A stretch of DNA of 64,000 bases, from NCBI RefSeq assembly GCF_004145405.1, contig NZ_SELQ01000001.1:620001-684000 (forward strand), in the 5' to 3' direction. How positions within the stretch are numbered: position 1 is the first letter of the stretch; every line of letters starts with the position of its first letter. This DNA is from Salipiger sp. IMCC34102. GTDB taxonomy: Bacteria; Pseudomonadota; Alphaproteobacteria; Rhodobacterales; Rhodobacteraceae. This document shows positions 17,675 through 26,632 of the stretch, piece after piece. Below the pieces are notes generated by a model that was not told the origin of the DNA, did not search any database, and saw only the letters and a program-made list of their open reading frames with translations. The translations under genes were made by a program, and so were the position numbers.

Positions 17675-18706
17675 ATGTTGAGCGCCGTTATGGTGGGGTG
17701 CGGAGCCATGTCGAAAGGCTGGCTTCAGGCGCTGAAAGACACGCCGTATCTGGCGGAAAATGTGGCGATGGTTGGCTTCGTGGACCTCGATCCGGAACTT
17801 GCGCGATCACGCGCGGACGCTTTCGGCTGGACCGATGCGGCAGCGGGCGACGACCTTGACGCGATGTTGTCGCGGGTGAAGCCGGACCTGGTGTTCGACG
17901 TCGTCGTGCCCCCAGCACGACAGAGTGTCGTCGAAACCGCTTTGCGCCACGGTTGCCATGTCCTGTCGGAAAAGCCGATGGCCGAGACACTGGACGCCGC
18001 GCAGCGTTTGATCAAGCTGGCCAGCGACGCAAGGCGTCTGCACGGCATCGTGCAGAACCGCCGCTGGTTGCCAGGCATTCGCAGGGCGCGGGCGTTCGTG
18101 GCGTCGGGTGCGCTGGGCGACCTGACGGCGGTGCACTGCGACTTCTTCATCGGGGCGCATTTCGGTGGCTTCCGGGACGCAATGGAGCACGTCTTGCTGC
18201 TCGACATGGCGATTCACACTTTCGACGCCGCCCGCTTTCTGACCGGGCAGGACGCAACGGCCGTCTATTGCCGCGAAACCAACCCCAAGGGGTCGTGGTA
18301 TGCCCACGGCGCTGCTGCCGATGCGCTCTTCGACCTGACGGGCGGTGTCGCCATGACGTATCGTGGCAGCTGGGCCGCCGAGGGTGCGAATACCTCATGG
18401 GAATCCGAGTGGCGTATCATCGGCAGCAAGGGCACGCTGCTGTGGGACGGAAATGATGGCTTTGACGCCCGTGTGGTCGACGCTGACGAAGGGTTCCTGC
18501 GTCCGACCCGCTCCATCGAGGCGCCAAAGCCTACGGACGCGGTGATCTCCGGCCATGCCGGCGTCATCTCCGATTTCGTTTCCGCCGTGCAGGCCGGCAA
18601 GGCGCCGCTGACTCCTGGAACTGACAATATCAAAAGCCTCGCCATGGTTCTGGCCGCGATCGAAAGCGCGGACACCGGGCGTCGCGTGACACTTCCCGCT
18701 GTTTGA
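17675..18706 (+). CDS. Gfo/Idh/MocA-family oxidoreductase
   Basis: An NAD(P)-dependent sugar or polyol dehydrogenase, 343 residues. The N-terminal Rossmann motif VGCGAMSKGW is at residues 6-15, the family's EKP catalytic motif is in LSEKPMAETLDAAQRL (about 98-113), and a C-terminal alpha/beta substrate domain follows. The ribosome site GGAGGA precedes the ATG. It is the first gene of the LacI-controlled operon, followed 14 bases later by a TIM-barrel isomerase. Such pairs usually oxidise and isomerise inositols, keto-sugars or disaccharide derivatives taken up by the adjoining importer. The substrate is unknown. Confidence 0.87.
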   Translation: MLSAVMVGCGAMSKGWLQALKDTPYLAENVAMVGFVDLDPELARSRADAFGWTDAAAGDDLDAMLSRVKPDLVFDVVVPPARQSVVETALRHGCHVLSEKPMAETLDAAQRLIKLASDARRLHGIVQNRRWLPGIRRARAFVASGALGDLTAVHCDFFIGAHFGGFRDAMEHVLLLDMAIHTFDAARFLTGQDATAVYCRETNPKGSWYAHGAAADALFDLTGGVAMTYRGSWAAEGANTSWESEWRIIGSKGTLLWDGNDGFDARVVDADEGFLRPTRSIEAPKPTDAVISGHAGVISDFVSAVQAGKAPLTPGTDNIKSLAMVLAAIESADTGRRVTLPAV

Positions 18707-18720
18707 AAGGCTGAAGACAA

Positions 18721-19665
18721 ATGACAGACCCGCTTAAAAAGATCCGCATCGGCACGATGATACAGGCGACTGGCGGACAGGCTGCCACGCGGATCGGTGA
18801 GATCGCCGACATGGGGTTCGAAAGCTTCGAGCCATTTTTCTGGCAAACAACCAACGGTCAGGATCTTTCTGAACTGGGAAAGCGCTGCGTCGACGCAATC
18901 GGGGACCGTGACATCACGATGTCCACGCTGGGCATGTTCGGCAACCCGCTCGAAGACAAGGAGCTGGACCGCGAAACCTTGCAGGGCTGGAAAGACTGCA
19001 TCGACAACGCCCATCATTTCGGTGCGACGTGCGTTGCGGGATTCACCGGTCGGGTCCGGGGCAAGCCGCTGACCGACAGCCTGCCGGCCTACAAGAAGGT
19101 CTGGTCCGACCTTGCCAAACGCGCCGCCGACAAGGGTGTGAAGATCGCATTCGAGAACTGCGCGATGGATGGCAACTGGCAGACCGGCGACTGGAACATC
19201 GCCCATAACCCCGACGCTTGGGAGCTGATGTTCAACGAAACCCCCGACGACAACCTTGGGATCGAGTGGGAGCCGTGCCACCAGATGGTTTACCTCATCG
19301 ACCCGTTGCCGCAGATCCGAAAGTGGGCCGACAAGATCTTTCACGTCCATGGAAAGGACGCGACGATCCGGTGGGAGGTGATCCGCGAGCACGGCATCTT
19401 CGGTCGTGAACCCTTCGTCTGGATGCGGACGCCGGGCTTCGGTGACAGCAACTGGACAGACATCATCAGCGAGTTGCGGTTGGCCGGCTACACCGGTTCC
19501 ATCGATATCGAAGGCTGGCACGATCCCGTTTACCGCGACGATCTGGAGATGACCGGCCAGCTCGCCGGCCTCACTCACCTCAAACACGCCCGCGGCGGGC
19601 TGACCCATGTGCCTGCGAACGGCGCCTATGAGGGCGGCGATCCATCGCTGAAGAAATCCGCCTGA
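18721..19665 (+). CDS. Sugar phosphate isomerase/epimerase (xylose isomerase-like TIM barrel)
   Basis: A 314-residue AP-endonuclease-2/IolE-like TIM-barrel protein. Acidic and histidine metal ligands typical of the fold appear along the sequence: VKIAFENCAMDGN, LGIEWEPCHQMVYL, IFHVHGKDATIRWE, GSIDIEGWHDPVYR. A divalent-metal isomerase or epimerase acting on the product of the neighbouring dehydrogenase is the likely role. It has no signal peptide and is cytoplasmic. Genes on both sides are co-directional with short gaps, so it belongs to the same transcript. Confidence 0.85.
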   Translation: MTDPLKKIRIGTMIQATGGQAATRIGEIADMGFESFEPFFWQTTNGQDLSELGKRCVDAIGDRDITMSTLGMFGNPLEDKELDRETLQGWKDCIDNAHHFGATCVAGFTGRVRGKPLTDSLPAYKKVWSDLAKRAADKGVKIAFENCAMDGNWQTGDWNIAHNPDAWELMFNETPDDNLGIEWEPCHQMVYLIDPLPQIRKWADKIFHVHGKDATIRWEVIREHGIFGREPFVWMRTPGFGDSNWTDIISELRLAGYTGSIDIEGWHDPVYRDDLEMTGQLAGLTHLKHARGGLTHVPANGAYEGGDPSLKKSA

Positions 19666-19704
19666 GGAGAGGCGGCGACTGTAACCCAAGTGGAGGACAC
19701 ACGC

Positions 19705-20910
19705 ATGACGATCAGGACACTTTTGGCTGGGACCGCGGCAATCGCTGCAAGCCCCGCCTTTGCCCAAGAGCAGGTGGAACTGGACCTTTGGACGATCGAC
19801 GATCCGGGTGAATACCATTACGTCATGGCTGAAGAATACATGGCCGCGAACCCGGAGGTGACGATCAATCTGCGCACCGTCCAGTTCCCCGACATGGTCA
19901 ACGATTTGGCTCGCGCAATCGCCACCGGCGACTCGCCCGACATCACTTACATCGACAATCCGGAAGTGGCGCTTTTCGCCTCGCGCGGTCTGTTGATGGA
20001 CCTGTCGCCCTATATCGAAGCCTCGGATATCGTGAACGCCGAGGACATCTTCCCCGGGCCATTGGCATCGGTCAGCTATGATGGCGGCATCTACGGCATT
20101 CCGCGCGGGGCAAACACCATCGCGCTTTACTACAATGCTGACATGTTCGAGGCCGCGGGCCTGGATCCCGACGCCCCGCCACAGACATGGGACGAACTCT
20201 ACGAGGCCGCCAAGGTGCTGACCAAGCCCGAAGACAACGTCTACGGCCTCGCCTTCAGCGCCAACGGCAACGAGGAGGGCACCTTCCAGTTCCTGCCTTG
20301 GGTCCAGATGACCGGCGGCGATTACGACAATATCGCCACCCCCGGCGCGGAACGTGCGCTGACGCTGTGGAAGGCCTTCATCGACGAACGTCTTGCGTCA
20401 CCCGACACGTTGATCCGGGGACAGTGGGACAGCACGGGCACTTTCAATGCGGGCAATGCCGCGATGTCGATCTCGGGGCCGTGGGAAATTCCACGCATGA
20501 GCGAAGAAGCGCAATTCGACTGGCGTGTGGCCCTTCTGCCGGTGCCGGACACAGAGGCGGAACGTGCGTCTGCCTTGGGTGAAGGCGACAACGTGATCCT
20601 GGCCAACACCGATGAGCCTGAAGCGGCCTTCGCTTTCCTCGAATTCCTTTACGACAACATGGACCGGGTCTGGAATGAATTCGGCTATCTGCCCGCCAGC
20701 GAGGTGGAGGTCGTCGATCCGAAGTTCCCGGAGGCTTACGCCGTCTTCGAGGAATCCATGCAATACGCCCGCAATCGCGGCCCGTCGCCGGATTGGCCGC
20801 AGATCAGCAAGGCCGTTCAGACTGCGATCCAGTCAGCGCTGACCGGTCAGGCAACCCCCGCCGACGCCCTGGCCGAGGCGCAAGAGACGATTTCGGACGT
20901 GGTCAACTAG
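19705..20910 (+). CDS. Sugar ABC transporter substrate-binding protein
   Basis: A periplasmic extracellular solute-binding protein (family 1, MalE-like), about 401 residues. The start chosen is ATG at 19705, since TGGAGGA precedes it and the product then begins with a clean signal peptide, MTIRTLLAGTAAIAASPAFA before Gln-Glu. The mature protein shows the family features: LDLWTIDD at the N-terminus, GDSPDITYIDNPEVALFAS, and ISGPWEIPRM. It delivers an unidentified sugar or polyol to the two permeases downstream. Confidence 0.92.
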   Translation: MTIRTLLAGTAAIAASPAFAQEQVELDLWTIDDPGEYHYVMAEEYMAANPEVTINLRTVQFPDMVNDLARAIATGDSPDITYIDNPEVALFASRGLLMDLSPYIEASDIVNAEDIFPGPLASVSYDGGIYGIPRGANTIALYYNADMFEAAGLDPDAPPQTWDELYEAAKVLTKPEDNVYGLAFSANGNEEGTFQFLPWVQMTGGDYDNIATPGAERALTLWKAFIDERLASPDTLIRGQWDSTGTFNAGNAAMSISGPWEIPRMSEEAQFDWRVALLPVPDTEAERASALGEGDNVILANTDEPEAAFAFLEFLYDNMDRVWNEFGYLPASEVEVVDPKFPEAYAVFEESMQYARNRGPSPDWPQISKAVQTAIQSALTGQATPADALAEAQETISDVVN

Positions 20911-20994
20911 ACCCGACCGTCATCCAGCGGGCCGCTGTGGTCTCCCTCCCGCCGACGGCGGCCCGCCCCTATTCCCAAGCGCAGGACAACGCCC

Positions 20995-21897
20995 ATGTCT
21001 GCCCCCACATCATCTTTCCGCGACGGTCGCGGGTTCGACCGGATACTGGTCTGGATCACCCTCGGCTTCCTGATCGTCTTCTCGGCCTTTCCGCTGGTAT
21101 ATAACGTCATCATGTCGTTCCAGAACGTGGACCTGTTCACGCTGGCGTCTTTCGACCGGCCCTTCGTCGGCCTCGACAATTACGACGAGGTGCTGACCCG
21201 CAACGCCACGCAGATCATCGTGCGCAATACGGCCGTTTTCGTGGTCCTGTCCGTTGCAGCGCAATTGAGCATCGGTTTCGCCCTCGCGCTGTTCTTTCAG
21301 CAGCGCTTCCCCGGTGCGACTTGGCTGCGCGGGCTCTTTCTTGCAGGCTGGATCATGCCCGGCCTCGTGGTCGGCGGCGTCTGGAGCTTCATTCTGGCTG
21401 GTGACTTCGGTGTCTTGAACTGGCTTCTGCAGACGCTGGGGGTCACCGACGACAAGATCTTTTGGCTCTCGGATCCGTCGAAATCGCTTTACTCCGTCAT
21501 CATCGCAAACGTCTGGGTGGGCGTGCCGTTCAATATGATCCTGCTTTCGGTGGGATTGGCCGCGATCCCCGATGATATCTACGAGGCGGCGGAGCTCGAC
21601 GGGGCAGGGCGCGTCTGGCGGTTCCTGACCATCACGCTTCCACTCATGCGCGCGCAACTCGGTGCCGTCATCTCGCTCGGCATCATCTTCACGCTTCAGC
21701 AATTCGACCTCTTCGCGGCCCTCACGCAAGGCGGTCCGTCGAACGGATCCAACGTCATGCAATACTGGTCGTGGGAGCTGTCCTTTCAGGATTACCGCAT
21801 CGGGCAAGGCTCTGCCGTTTCGGTCCTCATGATCCTTGTGGTGATCGGCGTTGCCGCGATCTACGTCCGCTCGACGAGGCACGAACATGCTGCGTGA
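20995..21897 (+). CDS. Sugar ABC transporter permease (MalF/UgpA-type)
   Basis: An inner-membrane subunit of the sugar importer, 300 residues with about six helices, the first at about residues 17-40 (ILVWITLGFLIVFSAFPLVY). The EAA loop EAAELDGAGRVWRFLTITLP (about 198-217) is intact. The last 11 bases overlap the second permease gene, so translation is coupled. It lies 84 bases after the binding-protein gene. Confidence 0.92.
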   Translation: MSAPTSSFRDGRGFDRILVWITLGFLIVFSAFPLVYNVIMSFQNVDLFTLASFDRPFVGLDNYDEVLTRNATQIIVRNTAVFVVLSVAAQLSIGFALALFFQQRFPGATWLRGLFLAGWIMPGLVVGGVWSFILAGDFGVLNWLLQTLGVTDDKIFWLSDPSKSLYSVIIANVWVGVPFNMILLSVGLAAIPDDIYEAAELDGAGRVWRFLTITLPLMRAQLGAVISLGIIFTLQQFDLFAALTQGGPSNGSNVMQYWSWELSFQDYRIGQGSAVSVLMILVVIGVAAIYVRSTRHEHAA

Positions 21898-22717
21898 TGA
21901 ACGTCTTTCCCAATACGCTTTGCTGACCGTCGCGCTGGCTCTGGTCGCGACCTATCTTTTCCCGGTCTACTGGATGTATGTCACGGCGCTTAAATCGGGA
22001 AACGAGATCGTCGCCTGGCCGCCGACATTCTGGCCCGCCGACCCCGACTTTGCCGCGGCAGAGGTCTGGGAGAGGTTGCAGATGGCAACCTACATGAAGA
22101 ACTCGGTTATCATCGCCGTGGGTGTCACCCTGATCGTCGTTACCCTGGGCACCGGTTGCGGCTATGCGCTGGCCCGGGTGCGGTCGCGGTGGATGGACGT
22201 GGTTCTGTTTGCCATCCTCATGATGCAGGTCCTGCCGTCGTCGCTGATGATCACGCCGATCTTCGTCGCCTTCAGCCAGATCGGCCTACTGGATTATCCC
22301 CGGACCGCCGTCATTCTGGCGCAGGCGGCCAAGGTGCTGCCCTTCTATGTGGTGCTGACGCGGGCCACGTTCATCCAAGTGCCCAAAGAGCTGGAGGAGG
22401 CCGCGCTCGTCGACGGCAACAGCCGGATCGGCGCATTTCTGTCGATCAACGTGCCGCTAGCACGCAACGGTATCCTTGTGGCGGCCCTGCTGATTTTTCT
22501 GCAAAGCCTCGGTGAATACGTCTATTCCCGCAGTCTGATCCAAGCCCGCGCCTTTCAGCCCGCCACCGTCGGTCTGCAAAGCTTCATGGGGCCGAACACC
22601 TCCGATTGGCAGGGCGTCATGACCTATGCGGCGATCTACGTCACGCCGATCATACTCTTCTTTGTGCTGCTGCAACGCCAGATCGTCAGCGGCCTCACGT
22701 CAGGAGCGCTCAAATGA
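21887..22717 (+). CDS. Sugar ABC transporter permease (MalG/UgpE-type)
   Basis: The second membrane subunit, 276 residues from ATG 21887 (MLRDERLSQYALLTVALALV). The earlier in-frame start at 21851 would only translate the end of the first permease. The EAA loop EEAALVDGNSRIGAFLSINVP is at about residues 180-200 and about six helices are visible. It overlaps the ATPase start by four bases (ATGA). Confidence 0.92.
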   Translation: MLRDERLSQYALLTVALALVATYLFPVYWMYVTALKSGNEIVAWPPTFWPADPDFAAAEVWERLQMATYMKNSVIIAVGVTLIVVTLGTGCGYALARVRSRWMDVVLFAILMMQVLPSSLMITPIFVAFSQIGLLDYPRTAVILAQAAKVLPFYVVLTRATFIQVPKELEEAALVDGNSRIGAFLSINVPLARNGILVAALLIFLQSLGEYVYSRSLIQARAFQPATVGLQSFMGPNTSDWQGVMTYAAIYVTPIILFFVLLQRQIVSGLTSGALK

Positions 22718-23787
22718 ACATGCAGATCGAGATCGATCAGATTGACAAGTATTACGGGGCCTATCACGCCCTGAAAAGCGTCGATGTCCGCATCCCGCAG
22801 GGGCAGTTTGTGGCCTTGGTGGGGCCCTCCGGTTGCGGCAAATCCACACTGCTGCGCACAATCGCGGGGCTCGAGACAATCTCGTCCGGTGCGATTCGCA
22901 TCGCTGGCGCGGATGTCTCGTCGGCTCCGCCGCGCCAGCGTGATCTGGCGATGGTGTTTCAGTCCTACGCGCTTTATCCGCATAAGACGGTCGCCGGTAA
23001 CATGACCTATGCTCTTCGGTTGAAAGGCATGAACCGTGCGCAGGCCCGCGCCCGCGCCGAGGAGATCGCGGCCATAACCGGGCTTGAAAAGCTCATGGAT
23101 CGCTATCCGCGCGAGCTGTCCGGCGGTCAGCGCCAGCGCGTCGCCATGGGCCGCGCCATCGTGCGCGAACCGCAGGCATTCTTGTTCGACGAACCGCTTT
23201 CCAACCTCGATGCAGCATTACGAGTTCACATGCGCGCTGAGATCCGCAAGCTGCATGACCGGATCGGCGCGACCTCTGTCTATGTCACTCACGACCAGAT
23301 CGAGGCGATGACCATGGCCGATCATGTGGTCGTCATGCGGGCAGGTGTTATCGAACAGCAGGGCGCCCCGCTCGATCTTTATGACCGGCCCGTCAACCGC
23401 TTCGTCGCCGGCTTCATAGGTTCGCCTGCGATGAATTTCGTGCCCGCTCGGGTAGGCGACGACGGAGGCCACGTGATCCTCGACCTTCCCGGTTCGCCGC
23501 GCTTGACATTCGACGGTCATCGCCCCGCCGGTGAGGCGGTAATCGTCGGCCTTCGGCCGGAGCACCTGATCCCCGGCACCGGCGATAACGCTTTATCGCT
23601 GCCGATCGCGAATGTGGAACGCACCGGGTCAGCCACGTTCGTGAGAACGGCGACGGATCCTGATGTCATGATCGCGGCCAACGACAGATTGGCCGGAGTC
23701 ACGACCGGCACGATCACCGTCACAATCCGACCGGAGCTGATTTATTTGTTTTCGCCGGAAACAGACGGTGCCTTGCGCACAGGCTAA
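22714..23787 (+). CDS. Sugar ABC transporter ATP-binding protein (MalK/UgpC-type)
   Basis: The 357-residue cytoplasmic ATPase of the importer. Motifs are Walker A GPSGCGKST (about residues 37-45), the signature LSGGQRQRVAMGRA (about 132-145), Walker B FLFDEPLSNLD, and switch VTHDQIEAM. A C-terminal ~120-residue MalK-type OB (TOBE) domain begins near GAPLDLYDRPVNRFVAGFIG. It completes the importer and is the last gene of the LacI-controlled operon; the DNA beyond is non-coding up to the IS21 element. Confidence 0.93.
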   Translation: MNMQIEIDQIDKYYGAYHALKSVDVRIPQGQFVALVGPSGCGKSTLLRTIAGLETISSGAIRIAGADVSSAPPRQRDLAMVFQSYALYPHKTVAGNMTYALRLKGMNRAQARARAEEIAAITGLEKLMDRYPRELSGGQRQRVAMGRAIVREPQAFLFDEPLSNLDAALRVHMRAEIRKLHDRIGATSVYVTHDQIEAMTMADHVVVMRAGVIEQQGAPLDLYDRPVNRFVAGFIGSPAMNFVPARVGDDGGHVILDLPGSPRLTFDGHRPAGEAVIVGLRPEHLIPGTGDNALSLPIANVERTGSATFVRTATDPDVMIAANDRLAGVTTGTITVTIRPELIYLFSPETDGALRTG

Positions 23788-24089
23788 ACAGTTCGAGCCT
23801 AGGTGTTCGATCCCACGGCTTTATAGTGTTTCCTTTCACAAGGCAGGAAGGACGCTTTGTGGGAAAAAATCTTCACGGGAGAGCCACTAACACGCACGCC
23901 GTCAGAGCTGTAATACAACGATCGTAATCTTCGCTCGCGCAGATGAGCATAGAGACGGGCATCGATCTTAACACGGTTACGATGAGGCGGATGCAACCGG
24001 TGAGGTCCGGAAGACCGGGTCAATTCAACCGCGTTCGACCGCTTTGATCGAAGCAGATGAAGCGACAATTGCCGAGTTCCGGCGCCACA
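23788..24089. other. Non-coding gap between sugar operon and IS21
   Basis: About 300 bases without a supportable gene. A minus-strand frame of 108 codons runs across it into the IS end, but has no family resemblance or ribosome site. It is not the missing 3' end of radC, although it lies on the other side of the IS. Confidence 0.5.
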
Positions 24090-24217
24090 TGTCAATCGGC
24101 ACGCAATCTTGACCCCTATCGGCATCCAAAAATAACCCCCTCGGAGCGCTCGGGTAGCTGGTCCGATGCGGTGTAGCCCTCATACAGCGCAGCCGTATCG
24201 GGCCAGCGGGGTTTTGG

Positions 24218-24981
24218 TCATTCGCGGGTCTTGAAGCGCCAGCTTTCGTTGCCGGTTTCGACGATGTCGCAGTGGTGGGTAAGTCGATCGAGTAACGCTG
24301 TCGTCATCTTGGCGTCTCCGAAGACCGACGGCCATTCACCGAAATCGAGATTGGTCGTCACGATGATCGATGTGCGCTCGTAGAGGTGACTGACGAGGTG
24401 GAACAGCAGCTGGCCGCCGGTCTGAGCGAAGGGAAGATAGCCGAGCTCGTCGAGGATCAGGAAGTCGAGGTTGCACAGAAGATCCGCAGTGCGCCCTTGG
24501 CGATCAGCGCGGGCTTCGGCGTCGAGTTTGTTCATCAGGTCGACGACGTTGAAGAAGCGGCCGCGCTTGCCGCGGCGGATGCAGGCCCTGGCGATGCTCA
24601 CGGCAAGATGGGATTTGCCGGTCCCAGTGCCGCCGATAAGCACGACGTTGCGTTGATGCTCAAGGAACTCCCCGGAGGCCAGATCGCGCACCAGCGTCTC
24701 GTTGACCAGCGTTTCTTCGAAGCTGAACTCGTCGACCTCTTTCGCCAGCGGCAGCTTGGCAGTCGTCATCTGGTATTTGATCGAGCGCGCCGTTCGGCAT
24801 GGCCTCGAAACGGTGGCGGCACATGCCTCACCTCGCTGATCTCGGCATTCAACAGGTCGCCGACAATCTGTTGCGGTTCGTGCTGACGCTTCACCGCCGT
24901 GGTGATGATCTCATCGTAGGCGGCCTTCATGCCGTAGAGCTTCAGCTGGCTCATCGCATCCAGCACCTGTGATCGTTCCAT
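24218..24981 (-). pseudogene. istB: IS21 helper ATPase IstB, disrupted
   Basis: IstB is the AAA+ partner that directs IS21 transposition. The N-terminus (MERSQVLDAMSQLKLYGMKA) starts at 24981 behind CAGGAGACCC. The body, with Walker [20 protein letters not shown], and the end [19 protein letters not shown], is in another frame ending at 24218. The break is after NAEISE, where a 41-base insert (24791-24831) replaces the two codons usually found there and shifts the frame. A shortened product from ATG 24769 would keep the ATPase motifs but lack the N-terminal domain. Confidence 0.85.
24791..24831. repeat. 41-base insert in istB
   Basis: This DNA is foreign to the IstB reading frame, with GGCATG and CATGCC as an inverted pair on the coding strand. 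It aligns without gaps to the 41-base insert at 25920-25960 with 23 of 41 positions equal, the centre (CCTCG-A-CG-TGGCGG) best kept. Confidence 0.6.
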
Positions 24982-25786
24982 GGTTGGGTCTCCTGAGGCT
25001 GTCGTAGCGTTTGCAATCGGCGACGGGTTCGCAGGTCAGTCGCAATGCGGCCGGCGTATCGATGGTCAGTGGCGGGGTCGGCTCGCGATATCGGGCCAGG
25101 ATGTCGATGACGACCGAGGCCCCGGGAACCCCTTCGTTCAAGGCTTCGGCGCAGGCAGAATCCACCGCATCCAGCCCGTCGATCGGGATCATGCTCAGGA
25201 TCTGGACCATCTGCCGGTCACCGTTCGGCACCTTGCCAAGCTTGCGCTGCACACTCTTGATCGCTGGCGGCAGGTCCCAGTCCTTAAAGGGCGCGCCATT
25301 CCTGAGCGCGCCCGGTTTGCGAGCCAGAACAGGGATGTAGTGCAGCGGGTCGCAGATGGCCTTGTCGCGCCCGAAGGCTCTGTCGTGCTGCCCCTCAATC
25401 TTGCCGTCCTGCCAGAACTCGACCCGCTCAGCATAAGCACGGATTTCAACTAGGCGACCGACGGCCCGACCATCCACCGAGTAGCGGTTCTTATCGAACC
25501 GAACGAGGCAGGTTTTGGACACCGAGGCAGGCAGCGCGTGGAAGCCATTGAAGGGGCCGACATACGGCACCAGGCTGGCGCGTTCTTGCTCGAACACCTC
25601 CCAAGTTGTCCGATCCCGGAACTCGGGGTGCGGGTTAGCCTTGGCCCAGGCAACACAGCGATCCTCGAGCCATGCGTTGAGCTCGGTGTAGCTCTTGAAC
25701 TTTGGCCGAGGCACGAAAAACCGCCGTCGGACAACGCCGACCTGGTTCTCGACCTGTCCCTTCTCCCAGCCGGATGCCGGGGTGCA

Positions 25787-25829
25787 GGGCCGTTCATTGC
25801 GGCGCCATTGGTTCAAGCCCAATGGACGG
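25787..25829. repeat. 43-base insert in istA (second)
   Basis: It lies between the VDP and CTPASG parts of IstA. It carries the inverted pair CCATTGG/CCAATGG around a 7-base loop. Read on the minus strand it shares GTCCATTG, then CT-G-ACC-ATGGCG, with the plus strand of the 25920 insert, so it is the same type of sequence in opposite orientation. Confidence 0.6.
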
Positions 25830-25919
25830 CGGATCGACGAGGTAATGCCCGCACATCTGCTGGAACCGCCGGTTGTAGGCGCGGTCGCGGCCGACGAAGA
25901 TCGTATCTACTGCGGTCTT

Positions 25920-25960
25920 CGCGTCCATTGTCCTCGGACCGATGGCGGACAATTCCCGCT
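25920..25960. repeat. 41-base insert in istA (first)
   Basis: It directly follows GIYD, the second catalytic motif of IstA. It contains ATTGTCC/GGACAAT as an inverted pair with a 13-base loop and is similar to the other two inserts in this IS copy. Confidence 0.6.
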
Positions 25961-26632
25961 GTCGTAGATGCCCCGCGCACAGGCTCCACCGAAGAAGGCA
26001 AAGGCCTTGTCGTGCGCATCAAACACCATCTCCTGCGTCTCGCGCGGATAGGCCCGCACGAACAGCATCCTGCTGTGGCAGAGGCGGACGTGCACCACCT
26101 TCACCATGGTCGTCGCGCCATCGATCATTACGATCTCGTGGCTCCAGTCGAACTGGTAGGCCTCTCCCGGATCGAAGCTCAGCGGCACATAGGCGGCGGC
26201 CGATGCCTCCCCTTCCTCCATGGACCACGAGGCCGCGTAGCGCCGGACAGCATCGTAGCCGCCGTCATATCCGACGGCTCTGAGTTCCTCGAAAATCCTG
26301 ATCCGGGTCAGCCTCTCGCGCTTGGGCTTCCGTGAGTTCACCGTCAGCATCTCGTCGAGCATGTCTTTCCAAGGCCAGATCTTCGGCAACGGTTGAATGG
26401 TCCGCTCGTAGGTGAGTTCCGTCGCACCGGAACGGATCACCTTGCGAACCGTGTTCCGCGATACCCGCAGCTCTCGACAGATCTGCTTGATCGACTTCTT
26501 GTCTTGAAAATACGCCCGCCTGATCTTCGCAATCGTCTCCATTACCATCATCCTACACTGCGCTCCCCGATGGCCTCGGGGGCATTATCCACACCAGTGT
26601 AAGGGGGTCATTTTTGGATGCCGATCACCCCG

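Larger units (their letters stand above)
24911..26551 (-). pseudogene. istA: IS21 transposase IstA, disrupted
   Basis: IstA is the DDE transposase of IS21. The N-terminal HTH (SIKQICRELRVSRNTVRKVI) and the first catalytic Asp (YQFDWSHE) are in one frame from 26551. The second motif GIYD is followed at once by a 41-base insert (25920-25960). The middle (KTAVDTIFVGR... RRFQQMCGHYLVDP) is out of frame. A second, 43-base insert (25787-25829) then restores the original frame for CTPASGWEKGQVENQVG, which holds the catalytic Glu. Neither fragment has the full DDE triad, so the IS cannot move by itself. Confidence 0.85.

Noticed and set aside
23799-24125. A 108-codon minus-strand frame next to IS21
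   Set aside because: It starts inside the IS end and runs out of it, and shows no family similarity.
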